DNA of 64,000 nucleotides from Margaritifera margaritifera. Its lineage: Eukaryota > Mollusca > Bivalvia > Unionida > Margaritiferidae. The position numbers were made by a program, and so were the translations under genes. Every line of letters begins with the position of its first letter. Position 1 is the first letter of the stretch. Of this stretch, positions 49,770 to 62,029 are shown piece by piece. Where the stretch lies: positions 1,775,001 to 1,839,000 of the forward strand of contig JAQPZY010001692.1 of assembly GCA_029931535.1 (NCBI GenBank). Reading direction: 5' to 3'. Below the pieces are notes generated by a model that saw only the letters and a program-made list of their open reading frames with translations, made no database searches and was not told the origin of the DNA.

Positions 49770-49833
<64 letters not shown>
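49770..49833. repeat. (CA)n(TA)n microsatellite
   Basis: A CA dinucleotide run of about 48 bp passing directly into a TA run of about 16 bp. Confidence 0.96.
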
Positions 49834-49926
49834 GAAATATTTTCAGTTAAATAATTCAAAACATGAGTATCATCAATGGTACATTGTTCGCCAGCCTTGA
49901 GTTTAATAGTCCTCTATGTAAGCAAC

Positions 49927-50574
49927 TATAATTTTTCCGCCTACCCTTGCGGCAGCTTGTACCCCACCCCCATTTTAAAAACGAAAAGCATCAAGGATAT
50001 ATATATATAAAAAATGGACAAAACTTACTCATTTCATTCATTGATATATAATTTCTAACTCGATTGCCACCAAGCGGTCCTTTACATTGTCAACTGCTTC
50101 ACGTTTCAAACCTAACGGAACTTCAACACTAATACTTCGTTCATATTTGCGTTTTTCTCACAACAGGAATTATGTAGTTCATAGTTTTCCGTATGCTCCG
50201 GATAATTCCGTAAAATTCCGTAACTTTGAGATGTAAGGGCATGTGATGTCCCCTTTTTTCAATTCGTTTGAGAAATATTAGAATAAGACCGTGTATACAT
50301 TGGATGCTGACGACATAGTGTTTACCTTCGATATATGTGTGGGCCTTACTCCACCCCTTCACTCAAAATGGACTCTTCCAGCAACCGGAAAATGACCGTG
50401 AACAGGCTCCCCGTTTACGTTCAAAAGGTAGACCACTTGGTGACAATCGAGTTAGAAATTATAAATCAATGAATGAAGTGAGTTAATTTTGTGCTTTTTT
50501 ATATCCTTGATACTTTTCGTTTTTAAAATTGGTAGGGGGATACAAGCTGCCAGGAGGGTAGGCGGAAACTATAT
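49927..50574. mobile_element. Long-TIR foldback element, copy 2
   Basis: The left end reads ataatttttccgcctaccct, the right end reversed atagtttccgcctaccctcc. Similarity between arms continues for about 170 bp (acgaaaagcatcaaggatat, tataatttctaact). The interior shares caaagttacgg and gcatccaat with copy 1 but in opposite orientation, so the two copies are inverted relative to each other. There is no coding capacity. Confidence 0.85.
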
Positions 50575-50594
50575 TAAGGCATAGCTGACTGTGG

Positions 50595-51200
50595 ATATTA
50601 TTGACCAAAGGGTCTCAGTGATCTTGACCAAGGTCAATGAATGTGGTTTTGAGCGAAACTTTTTGTGCAAAAAACATTATTTTCTTATCAGACTTACCAT
50701 GACTTCGACCGTTGACATTTTGACTATAAAAATCATAGAATTCTTTCTTATCCTAAGTGCACGCCTACCACAAAGTTTGGTCAACGAACGTCCCCTAGAA
50801 CGAAAGTTATTGTGCTTGACCTTTTGACCCCAAAACCAAAGTGTAAGCCATCCATAAACTTTGTTGAAGGCACATGGTTGAGAACTTAATTTTATTTTGT
50901 ATACAAACAATTTTTTATTTTATTTTTTAGACCCAGTGACCTATGACCACTGGACCACAAAAATCAGCAGACTTCTTTCTTACTCCGAGTGCACGCGATC
51001 CACAATATTTATTGGTCTGTGATGTAGAACTAAATTTATAGCTCAGAAACCATTTTTTTTCGTTCGATCACAGTGGTATTGACCTTTGACCTTTTGACTC
51101 CAAAATTTACAGACTTCTTCCTTTCTTCAAGTGTAAGACATCCACACAGTTTGGTCCAGGCTTGCGATGAAGAACTGATGTTATTGTGCAGAAACATTCT
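50595..51200. repeat. ~160-bp repeat block ('gaccttttgaccccaaaa' family)
   Basis: Four diverged units contain 'gacttctttcttactccgag', 'cacaaagtttggtc' and 'gaccttttgac(t/c)ccaaaa'. Repeats with this wording are common in marine invertebrate genomes. Confidence 0.72.
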
Positions 51201-53708
51201 ATGAATGGAATTTGAAAGAGGTCTAAATGTTGCAATGATTGCACCAACGTCTATGTGATTCTCATTACCCTTTATATTGTTCAATGTCTTGTGCGCCAAC
51301 TTGTAGTCTTTTACATTCTGTTTGTTTCTGAGCTTTTTTGTTCATTTTAAATGCAATGAAAATCAACTTCGGATTTGTAAAAATGTTCTCTCTTTTAATT
51401 TCTTTAGTGATGTTATTTATTACCCATCGTAGTGGCCTTATCGCGTTTTTCATATGTATCATTTTGTTGTTTAACTGTGATGTTTGTGAATGGGCTTTCT
51501 TTTTTTGCCCCTGGTTTCGTGAACAATGCAAATTTGCACGATGTGCATGCTTTGCCTCCTTTTTTTTTCCAACGCCCTGTTTTTTCCCCCTACATCTGTA
51601 ACATTCTAGAAACTCATTATCTTAAATTAAAAATATATACTTTAAGTTTTCATGCTCCTTGATCCTGTTATATATGTATTATTCTTCCGTCGTCTCCGAA
51701 GGAGAGGTGTGTTTTTGACACTTCATTTATTTTAGCGGAATAATGTTTTCTGCTGGTTCCCAACTACTAAAAATTCATAATATCTATAGTCCATGGACCT
51801 TGGGTCATTTAAAATGTGAGTAGTCCATAACTATTCTCATTGTACCTTCGGTGCAAGAATTACCTCGAATTAAGCAACATCCTCGTACCCATTGTAGTAG
51901 TAAGATTTGAATAGTACGAACTTGGTCTAGTGATCATTCGCTTTAATCAATCATAAAGTAGGCTACGATATATTTGACCTGCATCTGGCTCCTTTTTTTG
52001 TTTTGGATAGTTAACATCGGCATAGTATACTTTTTCCATCTTATTTTGATGTCTCCTGCATTTTCATGTTGGTACTTTGTGTGTATTTAAACATACTCGT
52101 GGAAATATCTGAATTTAATGATTCTACCACATAAAAACTTAAATGTGAATCATCAAATTCTTTCAGGACATATTAATATGCTTTCGATCTTCCCCCATTA
52201 ACTTGCCTCCTAAAAAATTAGCAGTTTCTACAACGTTGGTATCTGGTATTACTTCTTTCCATTTCGTTTGACGATTTTACAGTACCACAGTTATAGCAAT
52301 TTGTTATCTCCATTTATTGTAGTAGTAAGATTTAAAAAGCACGACAGTAGGAGCTACCGTAGAGAAGATAATAAATTAGACCGCCCAGTGTTATAGAACC
52401 CCATTTCTGAACACCCTACCATAAAAAGATCGTATTATTTTAAATCTGCGATTGGTCACAAAATATTCTCGTACTCTTACACGAGATGGTACTCTTACTA
52501 TTTTAGTAATAAGGTGGTCTAACAATGTTCTCGAATCCAATACGAGATGGTAATTTGTTTTCACCCAGTAGATCAGAAGTAAGTCAGAAATATTCTTGTA
52601 CTCCTATACAAGCCCAAACGATCGTACATGTTTTAAATATATATTTCACTTATAATTGTTGTTTCCTGTTTTGATCATACTTTGCATGGGCTGCGTCACC
52701 ATACTTTGCCGTTTATTGTGCTTCAAGTGATACAGCATTGAAATATCACTATGGCACAGGGACTAGAGGGTATTTTTGTCTTGACGCAGTAGTACAGACC
52801 TCCCATTGACTCGAGGGTATTTTTCCTTGAAACAAATATGACTGTTGTCTGGTTTGATTTCATCTGTTTTAATTTGGTTGAGTGGTCCATTTAGGGTATT
52901 TTTTAGTACCGAAGTGACATCGAGACTCGAGACTTGTAAAAAAAAAAAAAAAAAAAAAAAATGGATATTGTTCAAAATACTTCTTTTCTAGACACCCTAC
53001 CACCGAATTTGTTTTTAATTTTACAAGTGGCCTAAAACAGCCATCATCTACAATTATGTATGTGATACTATCGTGTTACGTATCCTGTCGAAAAGAATTA
53101 TCGTGATGCGTATCGTAATAAATCAATGCAGGGGATAACCGGATTTACTTAAAGCACACGCCCTTTCAAAGTATAAAGGTGTCTAACTGAGCCCCCTCCC
53201 CCCCCCCCAAAAAAAAACATTCATACAGCACATCCGGAAAAAAAGAACAAAAAATGCTGCAGTTTACCTTGCTAATATTTCGTTCATTTTTTTTTTTTTT
53301 TTTTTGTTGAGGGGGGTACTTTCGTCTTCTTTTTCCGCCACATTCTCTTCATCGTCGGAAACTCAAGAGTGATGGTTTCCGCGATGCGTTATTTACGATA
53401 AAAGTTAGAACATTCAATCCGGAACATGCACCGAACATCAAAAACTATTTTAGATTGAATTAGAGCTCTTCCTTTGTGAAAACCAGGAAATACATTGCAG
53501 CGGGACTTTCAACTGGCGGCAAAATAGACTTATGCAACATTTAGGATTGACCCCCTTTGAATTTTTGTTTAAATAATGAACATGTATCGCTCTGTCTGAT
53601 CGAAAAACTCTAATCAAATAACGCTTTTGCAATTATTTTTGAGAATGTGTTAAAAGGTGAAGTGGACTCGACCAACAATGAAGCCGAACTGTAAAGCGCA
53701 AGTCCTAG

Positions 53709-53745
53709 ATTGGCATTGTCAATGACAAGCCAAGCCTAAGATGGC
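53709..53745 (+). promoter_or_regulatory. Possible BRCA1-like promoter motifs (inverted CCAAT, YY1-like)
   Basis: ATTGG (inverted CCAAT) lies at 53709-53713 and AAGATGGC, a YY1-type core, at 53738-53745, about 80-120 bp before the start codon. Such short motifs occur by chance; only their position gives them weight. Confidence 0.25.
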
Positions 53746-53825
53746 TTCAGTTTTACTGTCACAGTTATAACGCGACAAGTGTACCACGCATCTATAATAT
53801 GTGATTGATGTAGGAAGGAAATAAA

Positions 53826-53893
53826 ATGGCTTCTTACACAAAAATTCAAGAAATAATTGGACTGATGCAGAAAAATCTTGAGTGTTCAATATG
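53826..53893 (+). CDS. BRCA1: BRCA1-like first coding exon (start of RING domain)
   Basis: The exon reads MASYTKIQEIIGLMQKNLEC then SI and TG|GTGAGA. Vertebrate BRCA1 begins with a 26-residue exon whose end reads NAMQKILECPI plus TG of a cysteine codon. Here MQKNLECSI(C) matches nine of eleven positions and splits the same cysteine codon after two bases (68 = 22x3+2; human 80 = 26x3+2). The two cysteines are the first zinc ligands of the RING finger, through which BRCA1 pairs with BARD1 as a ubiquitin ligase in homologous recombination. The start has a good context (A at -3, G at +4). The next exon should begin with T or C and continue the RING; I did not find it before 64000. A different RING protein with a similar helix is possible. 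Confidence 0.72.
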
Positions 53894-54168
53894 GTGAGAA
53901 TTCTGACCCCTATCTACGATATCATAGTCTCGACTGACATTGGGGAGTTTTGGGTCTAAGTTACGAAGGGATACTGTTGTTGATAATGAAGCTACAATGT
54001 TACAGTTGAATATACCAAGCAGTTTTTGTCGCTTCTTACAAACATGGTTTCATGCTAAAACGCTGGCTAGTCTGCTGATGTCGGTGTTTTGCCCACCAAT
54101 AAAACCTGCTGCTAAAATGCTGAGTGTTGTAAATAAATAAGTTCATTTAATCCAACAAAGACGCAAAG

Positions 54169-54323
54169 CAGAAGTTTAAAGTGACTATTTTGAACATTAT
54201 AAATTGTGAATTTGTTTTACTAACTTCTCCCTTTTTTTGCCATCTTCGCTCTATTGTAGCTGGAGAGAGAAATTGTTTCGTCCAAATAACCCTGATGTTC
54301 AAAATAGTCACTTTAAACTTCTG
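54169..54323. mobile_element. 155-bp hairpin MITE with perfect 29-bp inverted repeats
   Basis: The arm at 54169-54197 (starting CAGAAGTTTAAAGTGAC) and the arm at 54295-54323 are exact reverse complements over 29 bp, and weakly matched for about 8 bp more outside (gcaaa). The loop is about 97 bp. Perfect arms suggest either recency or conversion between arms. Confidence 0.8.
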
Positions 54324-54771
54324 TTTTTGCATATTTTCATGCCAGATTATAAAAATATTGATGAAGTAATAATAAAGCAGCAACTTCGAAAATATATAAC
54401 AGTCAGAAATCTACAACAGTTGCCTTAGAAGACCTCATTTAATAAATTTCACTTGTGTTTTCAATGATCATGGGCAAGTTTTTGATGTGAAGTCAGTAGA
54501 TCGCAATGTAATTTCTGGTATTATGGTCATCATATTAGCACAAAAATTGACTACAGAGCTGGGGCTTCAGTAAGAAATAAAGTAGCAGAAGTTGGAAAAG
54601 TAACGGGTGTGGCAGAGGGCAAAACCCTCCTCTATGCTCCACATGCAGTGCTGGTGGGTCGGGGGGAGGCTGCTTCCCACAAGTTGAGATGGTGTTGGTG
54701 TATCAACTTAAGTTAGACTGTCTTTCTTTGATGGAGAAATGTGAAATTTTTTGGCAAATAATTTTATTGTA

Positions 54772-56228
54772 ATATACACCACTATCTCAATAGCTCACGA
54801 ACTTGCTTATAATGCAGGGTCAGGCGTGGATCCCATTTGTTTTCTGGAAAATACCCCCAAAATTGTCTCATATTTGTTGAATGTGAAGAAAATCGCAATT
54901 TAAATTTGGGAACTGAAAACTTGATAAATCTCTCATTTCATCATCAAAAACGGTGGATAGTACCTGGAAATTTGAATCAACATCATGAAATTCTCAACTT
55001 TTAATAAGAAGTCATATATTTTGTTAAATTTTCTTTCCAAACAATATTCTCTGTACACAGTTAATAACAATATTCGATGAAATTTCGATCAATGAAAATG
55101 TCATTAATACCTACTGGTGGCAACACTTAAAATACCAATTAAAAAAGTATATTATCAAGTGAAATTTGTGTTTTAGTTATATCTGTTAATTCGGTTTCAG
55201 TGTAATCATCATAAATACAATATGCCCTCTTGCATTAAAATGTGAAAAATGTAAATCTACAGTCACAACTATGTCTGGTAGCATTTCTATGAGAACCTAT
55301 TTAAGTGCCAACCGTGTTTTGATCTCAAACTTGCAGAAATATTTGTTGTATTGTTACATTCAATTAAAAGCAGACCTGGTTTATATTATCATGTTAATTA
55401 CATCTTTTGTATCAAATCAAATAAAGGGGATGGAGTAAAAGGAAAGTTAAAAGGCATGCAAATCCTACCTGTGTAAGAGCTAGCGGTCATGGTCATGTGT
55501 CAGGTAAACTCATTTCAATTGATCAATCAAACACTGTTATCAATATTATTATGTAAGTAATATAATTAAATTACCTTAAATTCACAAATGTGATCAAATA
55601 TAGCAAGGCAACCAAGAGAAATGAGTACTTGGTGAATAAAAAGCTTTGTTTTACAGATACAGTTCATTATGGAGAAGCGAGTTCCAGAGTTTGTAGTGAA
55701 CTTAAAATTCCTGAATTGGCACTCTGAGATTTCCTCAAAGATGAGAAGAAGTTTCACTATTACTTGTAATGAAACCACGGTATCATTATTTTGCTAATAG
55801 AACAATACAAAAGATTGAGTTTTGATGTTGACAGTTCTTTCACAAAATAAATGTCTCAAGTTGTTGAAAAAAGGAATCTTATTTTGTTGTGAATCAACAA
55901 CAACAAAAGCAATGACATAATACATGTTTTCGCGTACACATGGCATGGTTGAAATCAGTTGGAGTAATGTTGTTAATGATCTTTCAGAGGTTGGGTATCC
56001 TGAAAATGAAGGTAATTTATACAAAAAATCGAACAACTTTATTAGAAAAATTGAATTGACAGTTATTCCCAACGCGATTATAAAATGTATTCCCAATGCG
56101 ATTATAAAATGAGTATTCAGCCATTAAACAGCCCCGTTACAACCCCATCCCACTCCCAGTTCTCACTTATAGTGAGGTCTATGTTTTTGGACCCCCGTTG
56201 TGCATGAGTTATCGGAGAGGTTTAGAAT
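54772..56228. mobile_element. 1.5-kb non-autonomous TIR transposon, copy B (inverted)
   Basis: It begins ATATACACCACTATCTCAATAG and ends near 56228 with the reverse of 'ctctccgataactcatgcac'. The body matches 22160-23659 in reverse orientation, for example ttacatcttttgtatcaaat and tatgccctcttg. There is no transposase. Confidence 0.75.
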
Positions 56229-56280
56229 CTCATTCTGGTGGATTTTCCCCAAATCTAGTGGAAATTCACTCAATCTATTG

Positions 56281-56325
56281 CAGCCGTAGTGTAGTGGGTT
56301 TTATGGCACGCCTCGCTGATTTTGT
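56281..56325 (+). repeat. Possible tRNA-derived fragment
   Basis: GCCGTAGTGTAGTGGGTTTT and then 'ggcacgcctcgc' resemble the 5' half of a valine or aspartate tRNA (A box TAGTGTAGTGG). No B box or cloverleaf follows, so it is at most a SINE head or tRNA fragment. Confidence 0.3.
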
Positions 56326-57927
56326 TGTATTCACTCTTTGAGTCAACACACTAAACAAACAGATGGGAGAAACCCTGACGCCGTAAACCTGACCATGGTA
56401 GGTGTCAATTTCATACCTTTGCCTGCACGAACCATACAGTGGTAAAATTTCTTTATAGTGGCCTAGCTAGGCAAACATAAAGACGAACGTGCGCAACATA
56501 GAAAAACATATTAGGTTTTAAATTTCTTGGATATCTTCCCACCCATGTCAATAACAGAGTGTACATCAGAAAATAGCCTAGCTACAACGTAACTCCCTGT
56601 TGATTGATTACACATACATGTACATGTTAGCTTATACATATGCAGAAATTTACATACTGTTTTGCATCAAGCAGTAAATTCAGTGTTCTTTCTCAATAAA
56701 TGATATTTCAGAAAAGTGCTTAATGTAGTGGTTAATAGTTTGTCATAGTTTCCCTTTTATTTCCATACTGTTTCCATACTTTGAAGAAATTATTGAAAGT
56801 AGTAATACAAATAAAACTCAAAAGAGATTACAAATTAACACCATACTATTTATATCGTACATGTACGATCAGGAACACTGGAACAAAGTTTGTTCTACAA
56901 GAATAACGTGGCATCGTATATTCAAATCAAAAATATACATGAGCTATGTTACGAAAAGGTTCTTCTGTACCTTTATCCTTAAACTTTGAAAATAACATTA
57001 TTTTTGAGAGAGTGTGACAATTTTTTAAATGTGCAGAATTGTGTTCGCTGTATTGACTGCTCTATCAGTGGCCATTCACATCGTGAACAAAGTGATTTCA
57101 AAGAAAAAAAGTTACTTTAATTTCTTTACTTTTTTGCAAATCTACATGTATCACCAGGCACTGGTTGAGGAGTGACATTCTTACTTTGAAGTCAGTTGTT
57201 ATGCTTATTACTGTAGCTTCCTGTATTGAGTCAACAGCAAAAAGTCTGGACAGTTCCTACCAACTACTGTTCAGTGTTGTTCTTCGATGTTTCAAAATGC
57301 ACATTACCTGTTGAATGAAAATGTCACAAAACCACACACCTTAAAACTAAAAAGATGTTAGTTTGTGAAAAACAAATTTGGACTGAGAAACACATTTGAT
57401 ATTAAGTTCTCATATTACACTGGTCTACAGCCAAAATGCTTCCGCAATAAATGTTGTCAAACTTTACTAATTCTGGGTCACCGAGAATGAAAATGATGCT
57501 TCAAATTGTTGATTGGCTCTAGTTTTAAAGATATTATACTCGGTCAGTATATACGACCCTTGACTTGGGAATGGTGGAGGATAAGTGAGTTATAAAGGGA
57601 AGGGATCTTAGTTTAAACCAGAAATGACTAAAATACATCTTTGACTGGATCTATGAATAAATCTATGACTGGGTTTGGACAGTACTTGCTTTTTAGGCAA
57701 AACAATGAATGATGCAATCTGAAGCTGGTATTGCATCATACATGATATGAATTGCATCATGTTATTCCTAGAAGTCATGGATGATGCAGTCATAACTAAG
57801 CTTACATCACTCTGCTGAAGAAATTGCCCTATATCAGCTCTACAAATCATGCAGTGTCGAGCTCTCTTTTTTGTCAGTGTTTGATTTTGCAAAGGGACAC
57901 ATTTCTGTTTAGCCAAAGTGAGTAGAG

Positions 57928-59615
57928 ATGCCTCGTACTTGTGTGAACAATGCAGATAACTTCTGCTATGTTTGTGGTGAAGTGATTTTTGCTTCACAAA
58001 AGCACAGTATAACCACTATGGTTAAGAAAGCCTATCACCTTTATTTTGGCTGCAAAATTGGAGATCAGGACAAGATGTGGGCCCCACACATATGCTGCAA
58101 CACTTGTGCAACAAATCTTCGCCAGTGATTGAACAGGAAAAGGAAATCTATGCTTTTTGCAGTGCCAATGATTTGGAGAGAGCCAACAGATCATATCAGC
58201 AATTGTTACTTCTGCATGGTGCCTCCAGTTGATAAAGGTGTGTCAAAGAAGAAAAAGTGGACTGTGCATTATCCAAACATTCTGTCAGCTATATGCCCAG
58301 TACCCCACGGAGAAGGACTGCCAGTTCCTGATGCACCAGAATCATTCTCACTTGAGTCAGACGAGGAAGAGAAAGAGGATGAAATTTCTACTCCTGAACC
58401 ATCAATGTCACATGACCCATATTTTCTCCCATCCTCCTCCTCTGAACCACACCTCATAACACAAGGTGAACTGAATGACCTTGTCAGGGATTTGGAACTA
58501 CCCAAGAGTAAGGCAGAGCTGTTGGGCTCCAGACTACAGCAGTGGAATCTCCTGGCAGGTGATGTTAGGGTTTCCATGTTCCGTGACCGTCAAAAGGATC
58601 TTGTCCCATTCTTCTTCATGGAAGGTGATCTTGTAGCCTACAACATCATCGATGGTGTGATGGCAGCCCTCAACATCGTTCATGATCCAGATGAGTGGAG
58701 ACTGTTCATTGATTCATGGAAGACGAGTCTTAAAGCAGTTTTGCTGCATAATGGCAGTGTTTTGCCATCAATTCCAGTTGGTCATGCAGTCCATATGATG
58801 GAAACCTATGAAAACATGAAACAACTTTTGAGGTGCATAAACTATGACCAACATCAGTGGCAGCTTTGTGGTGATTTCAAGGTTCTTGCTCTCTTGCTTG
58901 GTCTGCAGACTGGATACACAAAGTAATGCTGTTTTCTCTGCGAATGGGATAGTCGTGCGAGAGATTCCTACTACATCAAGAGAGATTGGGCACTCCGACA
59001 GTCATTGGAGCCTGGGATGAAAAGTGTTCAGCATCCACCACTTGTTGAATCAAGGAAGATTTTGTTACCACCCTTGCACATCAAGCTGGGTCTGATGAAG
59101 AACTTTGTCAAGGCCATGGACAAAACACAAGCAGCTTTCAAGTACCTCCGTGGATAATTTCCAAGGTTAAGTGAAGCTAAGATAAAGGAAGGTGTCTTTG
59201 TTGGTCCTCAGATTCGTGAACTTCTTCAAGATGATGCATTGCACTTCATGGCAAGGAAAAGACGGCATGGAAAGACTTCCAGTTAGTGGCAACAAATTTT
59301 CTCGGAAACAACAAGGCAGACAACTACAGGGAGTTGGTGGAAAACCTCCTTAAGGCATACAAAAGCCTTGGTTGCAACATGTCACTAAAGATACATTTTT
59401 TGCACTCTCATCTAGTTTTTTTTCCACCGAACTGCGGAACAGTGAGCGACGAGCACGGTGAGCGATTTCACCAGGACATTGCAACAATGGAGAAACGCTA
59501 TCAGGGCAAATGGAGCCCATCAATGATTGCAGACTATTGCTGGACAGTGACAAGAGATGCTCCATTTAATGAATACAAGAGACAAGCCAAGAAGCGCCGA
59601 GTAGACACTGAATAA
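57928..59615 (+). pseudogene. Transposon-encoded zinc-binding protein, decayed
   Basis: The frame opens MPRTCVNNADNFCYVCGEV and carries CxxC pairs (CYVC, CCNTC, CYFC, CFLC), an acidic Ser/Glu-rich linker near 58330-58450, and a long conserved-looking C-terminal part including SDEHGERFHQDIATMEKRYQ. It is broken by stops at 58126-58128, 58924-58926 and 59155-59157 and by one frameshift near 59240, after which ALHGKEKTAWKDFQLVATNF resumes. With those four lesions ignored, the product would be about 560 residues. The same protein type occurs in many invertebrate genomes without a known function; a transposase or accessory role is likely from its TIR context. The high retained similarity despite the stops suggests fairly recent inactivation. 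Confidence 0.82.
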
Positions 59616-59780
59616 GGACTAAACTATGTACTTATATATACATAATAGTTTTTTGACTTTTGTTTCAATATATTTTTTATTTATATAACCCTTTTACTGT
59701 TTTTTTAAGTGTTACATAAACAAGACAGGTGAAATATTATTATGTAAAGCAATCATAAACACATGAAAAGACCTAGGTTT

Positions 59781-61658
59781 CAGGGATGGTGCTGGCTTTA
59801 AAAAAGTTGTCGCCCAAAAAATCGCAAATCTCAATATTTTGTCTCCAATTTTCAAAAAGTGTCGCCAAGCAAGGAGTAGGTATTTTTCCATGTCTATTGA
59901 TGTCGTAGGCATTGAAAATTGAAAAAGATGGAGTATTTATTACTTTATTGACAGCAAACAATACAATACCACAATATAACAGAATAAATCATTGCATGAC
60001 TGTTTTTGTATGCTTATTTATAATGTTTTGCACTATTAAAATGTTTCATAAAAATAATAAAATCGAATGTCACATGAGTATGCGTTGTGATTTTACGGCT
60101 GCCCATTTGCTGAATGCAGTTTCAAAGTTGAAGTCTCCTTCACATTCGTACGTGCTGATTCTCATTAGATTCTCTCTCTTTGATGTACTTCAGACAAATT
60201 GGGTTGTTCCACTTAGTGTACTTTACCTATGCAAATTAACCTAATGGGCTCTCCCTCAGCAGTGCTCAAAGGATTTGACATGACACATCACCTTAGCTAT
60301 TGTGAGCCAATTCAATAAATCTCTGAAAGGTGTCTGTTTATCGCTGACCGCCTTACCTTTTAATTGTCTTTAAACAGTTGTATAAACTGACCGACTTTTT
60401 ATCATATTAAATGATACACTGTATCCAGTTTATTACAGACTCAGCATTTGTAAATTTCTTGTGTCGGCTGAACAGTAGAATGTTAAGCTGCCTGTCTTAG
60501 CTAGACGAGAACCGTGTATATTTCAGTGTCAAAGGGTCACAGGGGTGTGATTGATACATCCTGTCGTGTGCCTCAAAGCTTTATTATGTACATGTTTCAA
60601 TATAGTTTTCTAAAGTTTCTAAAGACTACCGTTCAAGACTAGTTTTCTTTATAATATTTTCTTCTCTTTTTTTTTTGCCCGCACTGACACACGGATAATC
60701 AGCACACGGAAAATCGAGAGTATGCCTCCTATGTGTATAGGATTTATTGAAAATAGTTGACCTCTTATAGGGCAAGAAAGCCTTATACATGAATACATTT
60801 GCGTAAAATCAATTTATGTATGCGAATAAACGGTAACCTTGGAAATATTCAATCGGGATGGACCTAATCGTTTGAATGTAAAATTCTTGAAGATTGTCCG
60901 AAAAGTATGAAACACATATCACAGAAAATCAGTTTTAATTTTCGTATCTCAGCCACGGACGCATAAATTTCCAACTGTCAAGAAATTTTCAGGATTTCAG
61001 CGTCCGTTCATCATGATGTGGTGTTGTACTTAAAGCATTACTACCAGCTGCACTACAAGTAGATGATGTTGGACTGTCAGGTATAACATCTGTTTCAGTT
61101 ACTGGGTTGTCGGATGCACTTGCATCTTAATCCAAATGCTGTTAATTTTGTTAACTTAATCTTTTTATTTGTGATCAATCCTTTGTCCGTCCCAGCATAT
61201 ATGGCTGGTTAGAACTTTGGAATTGGCCCCTCATAAAAAGCCATTTTAAAAAGTCAGTCAACTTAATCTTTTTTTTTATTTTTATTTTTTCTGGTACATT
61301 TTTCCCCCCCCAAAAAAGGATTAGTGGTCGTTTGGTTGATTGTAGCTAGTCCGGTAGCATGACTATTGGAGTTTATCACCGCATACAGTACTCAGGCCAG
61401 ATATCAGCATAAGCGGTCAATATGAACAATGGATTTGTTTATGTAACAATAGATAGATTCTGATGCATTGTATATCCAAGTTTGCGGCTTCCTTTCATGG
61501 TGCCTTTGAATTCCTCCACTCCAAACCCAAGATTGTATATACAAGTTTTAACAGCCAAAAATGTTGTCACCAAAAAAATCGCCAGATGGTATATTTTGTC
61601 GCCAATCAGGAAAAAAAATTGCAATTTGCGACATTGGCGATGCACAGGGCGATCCCTG
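59781..61658. mobile_element. hAT-like non-autonomous element, copy 2, 5-bp target duplication
   Basis: The ends are CAGGGATGGTGCTGGC and, reversed, CAGGGATCGCCCTGTG. It is flanked by GGTTT at 59776-59780 and 61659-61663. It corresponds to 35263-38196 without the nested TA transposon, and it retains about 350 bp (60965-61310) deleted from copy 1. That extra part reads on the minus strand as an open, Ser/Thr/Asp-rich stretch (DASASDNPVTETDVIPDSPT), perhaps a trace of a former ORF. A CAGGG terminus with a 5-bp duplication suits hAT5-type elements. Confidence 0.83.
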
Positions 61659-62029
61659 GGTTTACAATTTATGATTAAAACTCTACTATGTACACAATAT
61701 ATATAGACCTAAAATGTAAAAACTTAAATATCTTGGAAACAGTGGTCAATCAGTTGTTTTAATTGTCATATTTGAATTCAGCACATCAAAATCCCTCATA
61801 AATAGCACATTTTATCTCTGAAGCAGACGACTTTGAAAAAATGGTAGACCAGTGAATTATAGTGTAAAACTGGTTTCTAGCATTATGTGAAAAAGTAAAT
61901 ATAATTCAGTGTATTTGTTTCAAGGTATATCTCATCCCCTCCGTTCTCTCCCAGCCTACCCCCCCTCCACTCCATAGCGTAATAAGCGAATATAGTTGAA
62001 GTCTAAAATAAAGCAGCAACTGGGCAATG

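Larger units (their letters stand above)
44551..53825. other. Intergenic region between UBR3 and the BRCA1-like exon
   Basis: The two genes diverge from this interval, so both promoters should lie here. Most of it is repeats: foldback elements at 44822-45483 and 49927-50574, the palindromic motif field at 45860-49260 and a ~160-bp repeat block at 50595-51200. I recognise nothing specific in 51210-53600 apart from A and T homopolymer runs (52939-52962, 53288-53306) and a duplicated 'attgtagtagtaagattt' at about 51890 and 52316. No third gene was seen. Confidence 0.55.
57418..61854 (+). mobile_element. DNA transposon with CACTGGTCTAC ends, interrupted by a hAT-like element
   Basis: The left end is CACTGGTCTACAGCC, the right end reversed CACTGGTCTACCATT. 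Excluding the nested element (59781-61658) and one 5-bp duplicate, the native length is about 2.55 kb. It encodes the decayed ORF at 57928-59615. Host sequence on both sides matches an uninterrupted paralogue at about 62036-62200, which gives the pre-insertion state. I recognise this element type as recurrent in invertebrate genomes but cannot assign its superfamily. Confidence 0.75.

Noticed and set aside
53940..54140. 66-codon plus-strand frame just after the BRCA1-like exon, as a further exon
   Set aside because: It lacks RING residues and the needed T/C start phase; probably chance.
58269..58577. 102-codon minus-strand frame
   Set aside because: It is the antisense shadow of the acidic linker of the transposon protein.
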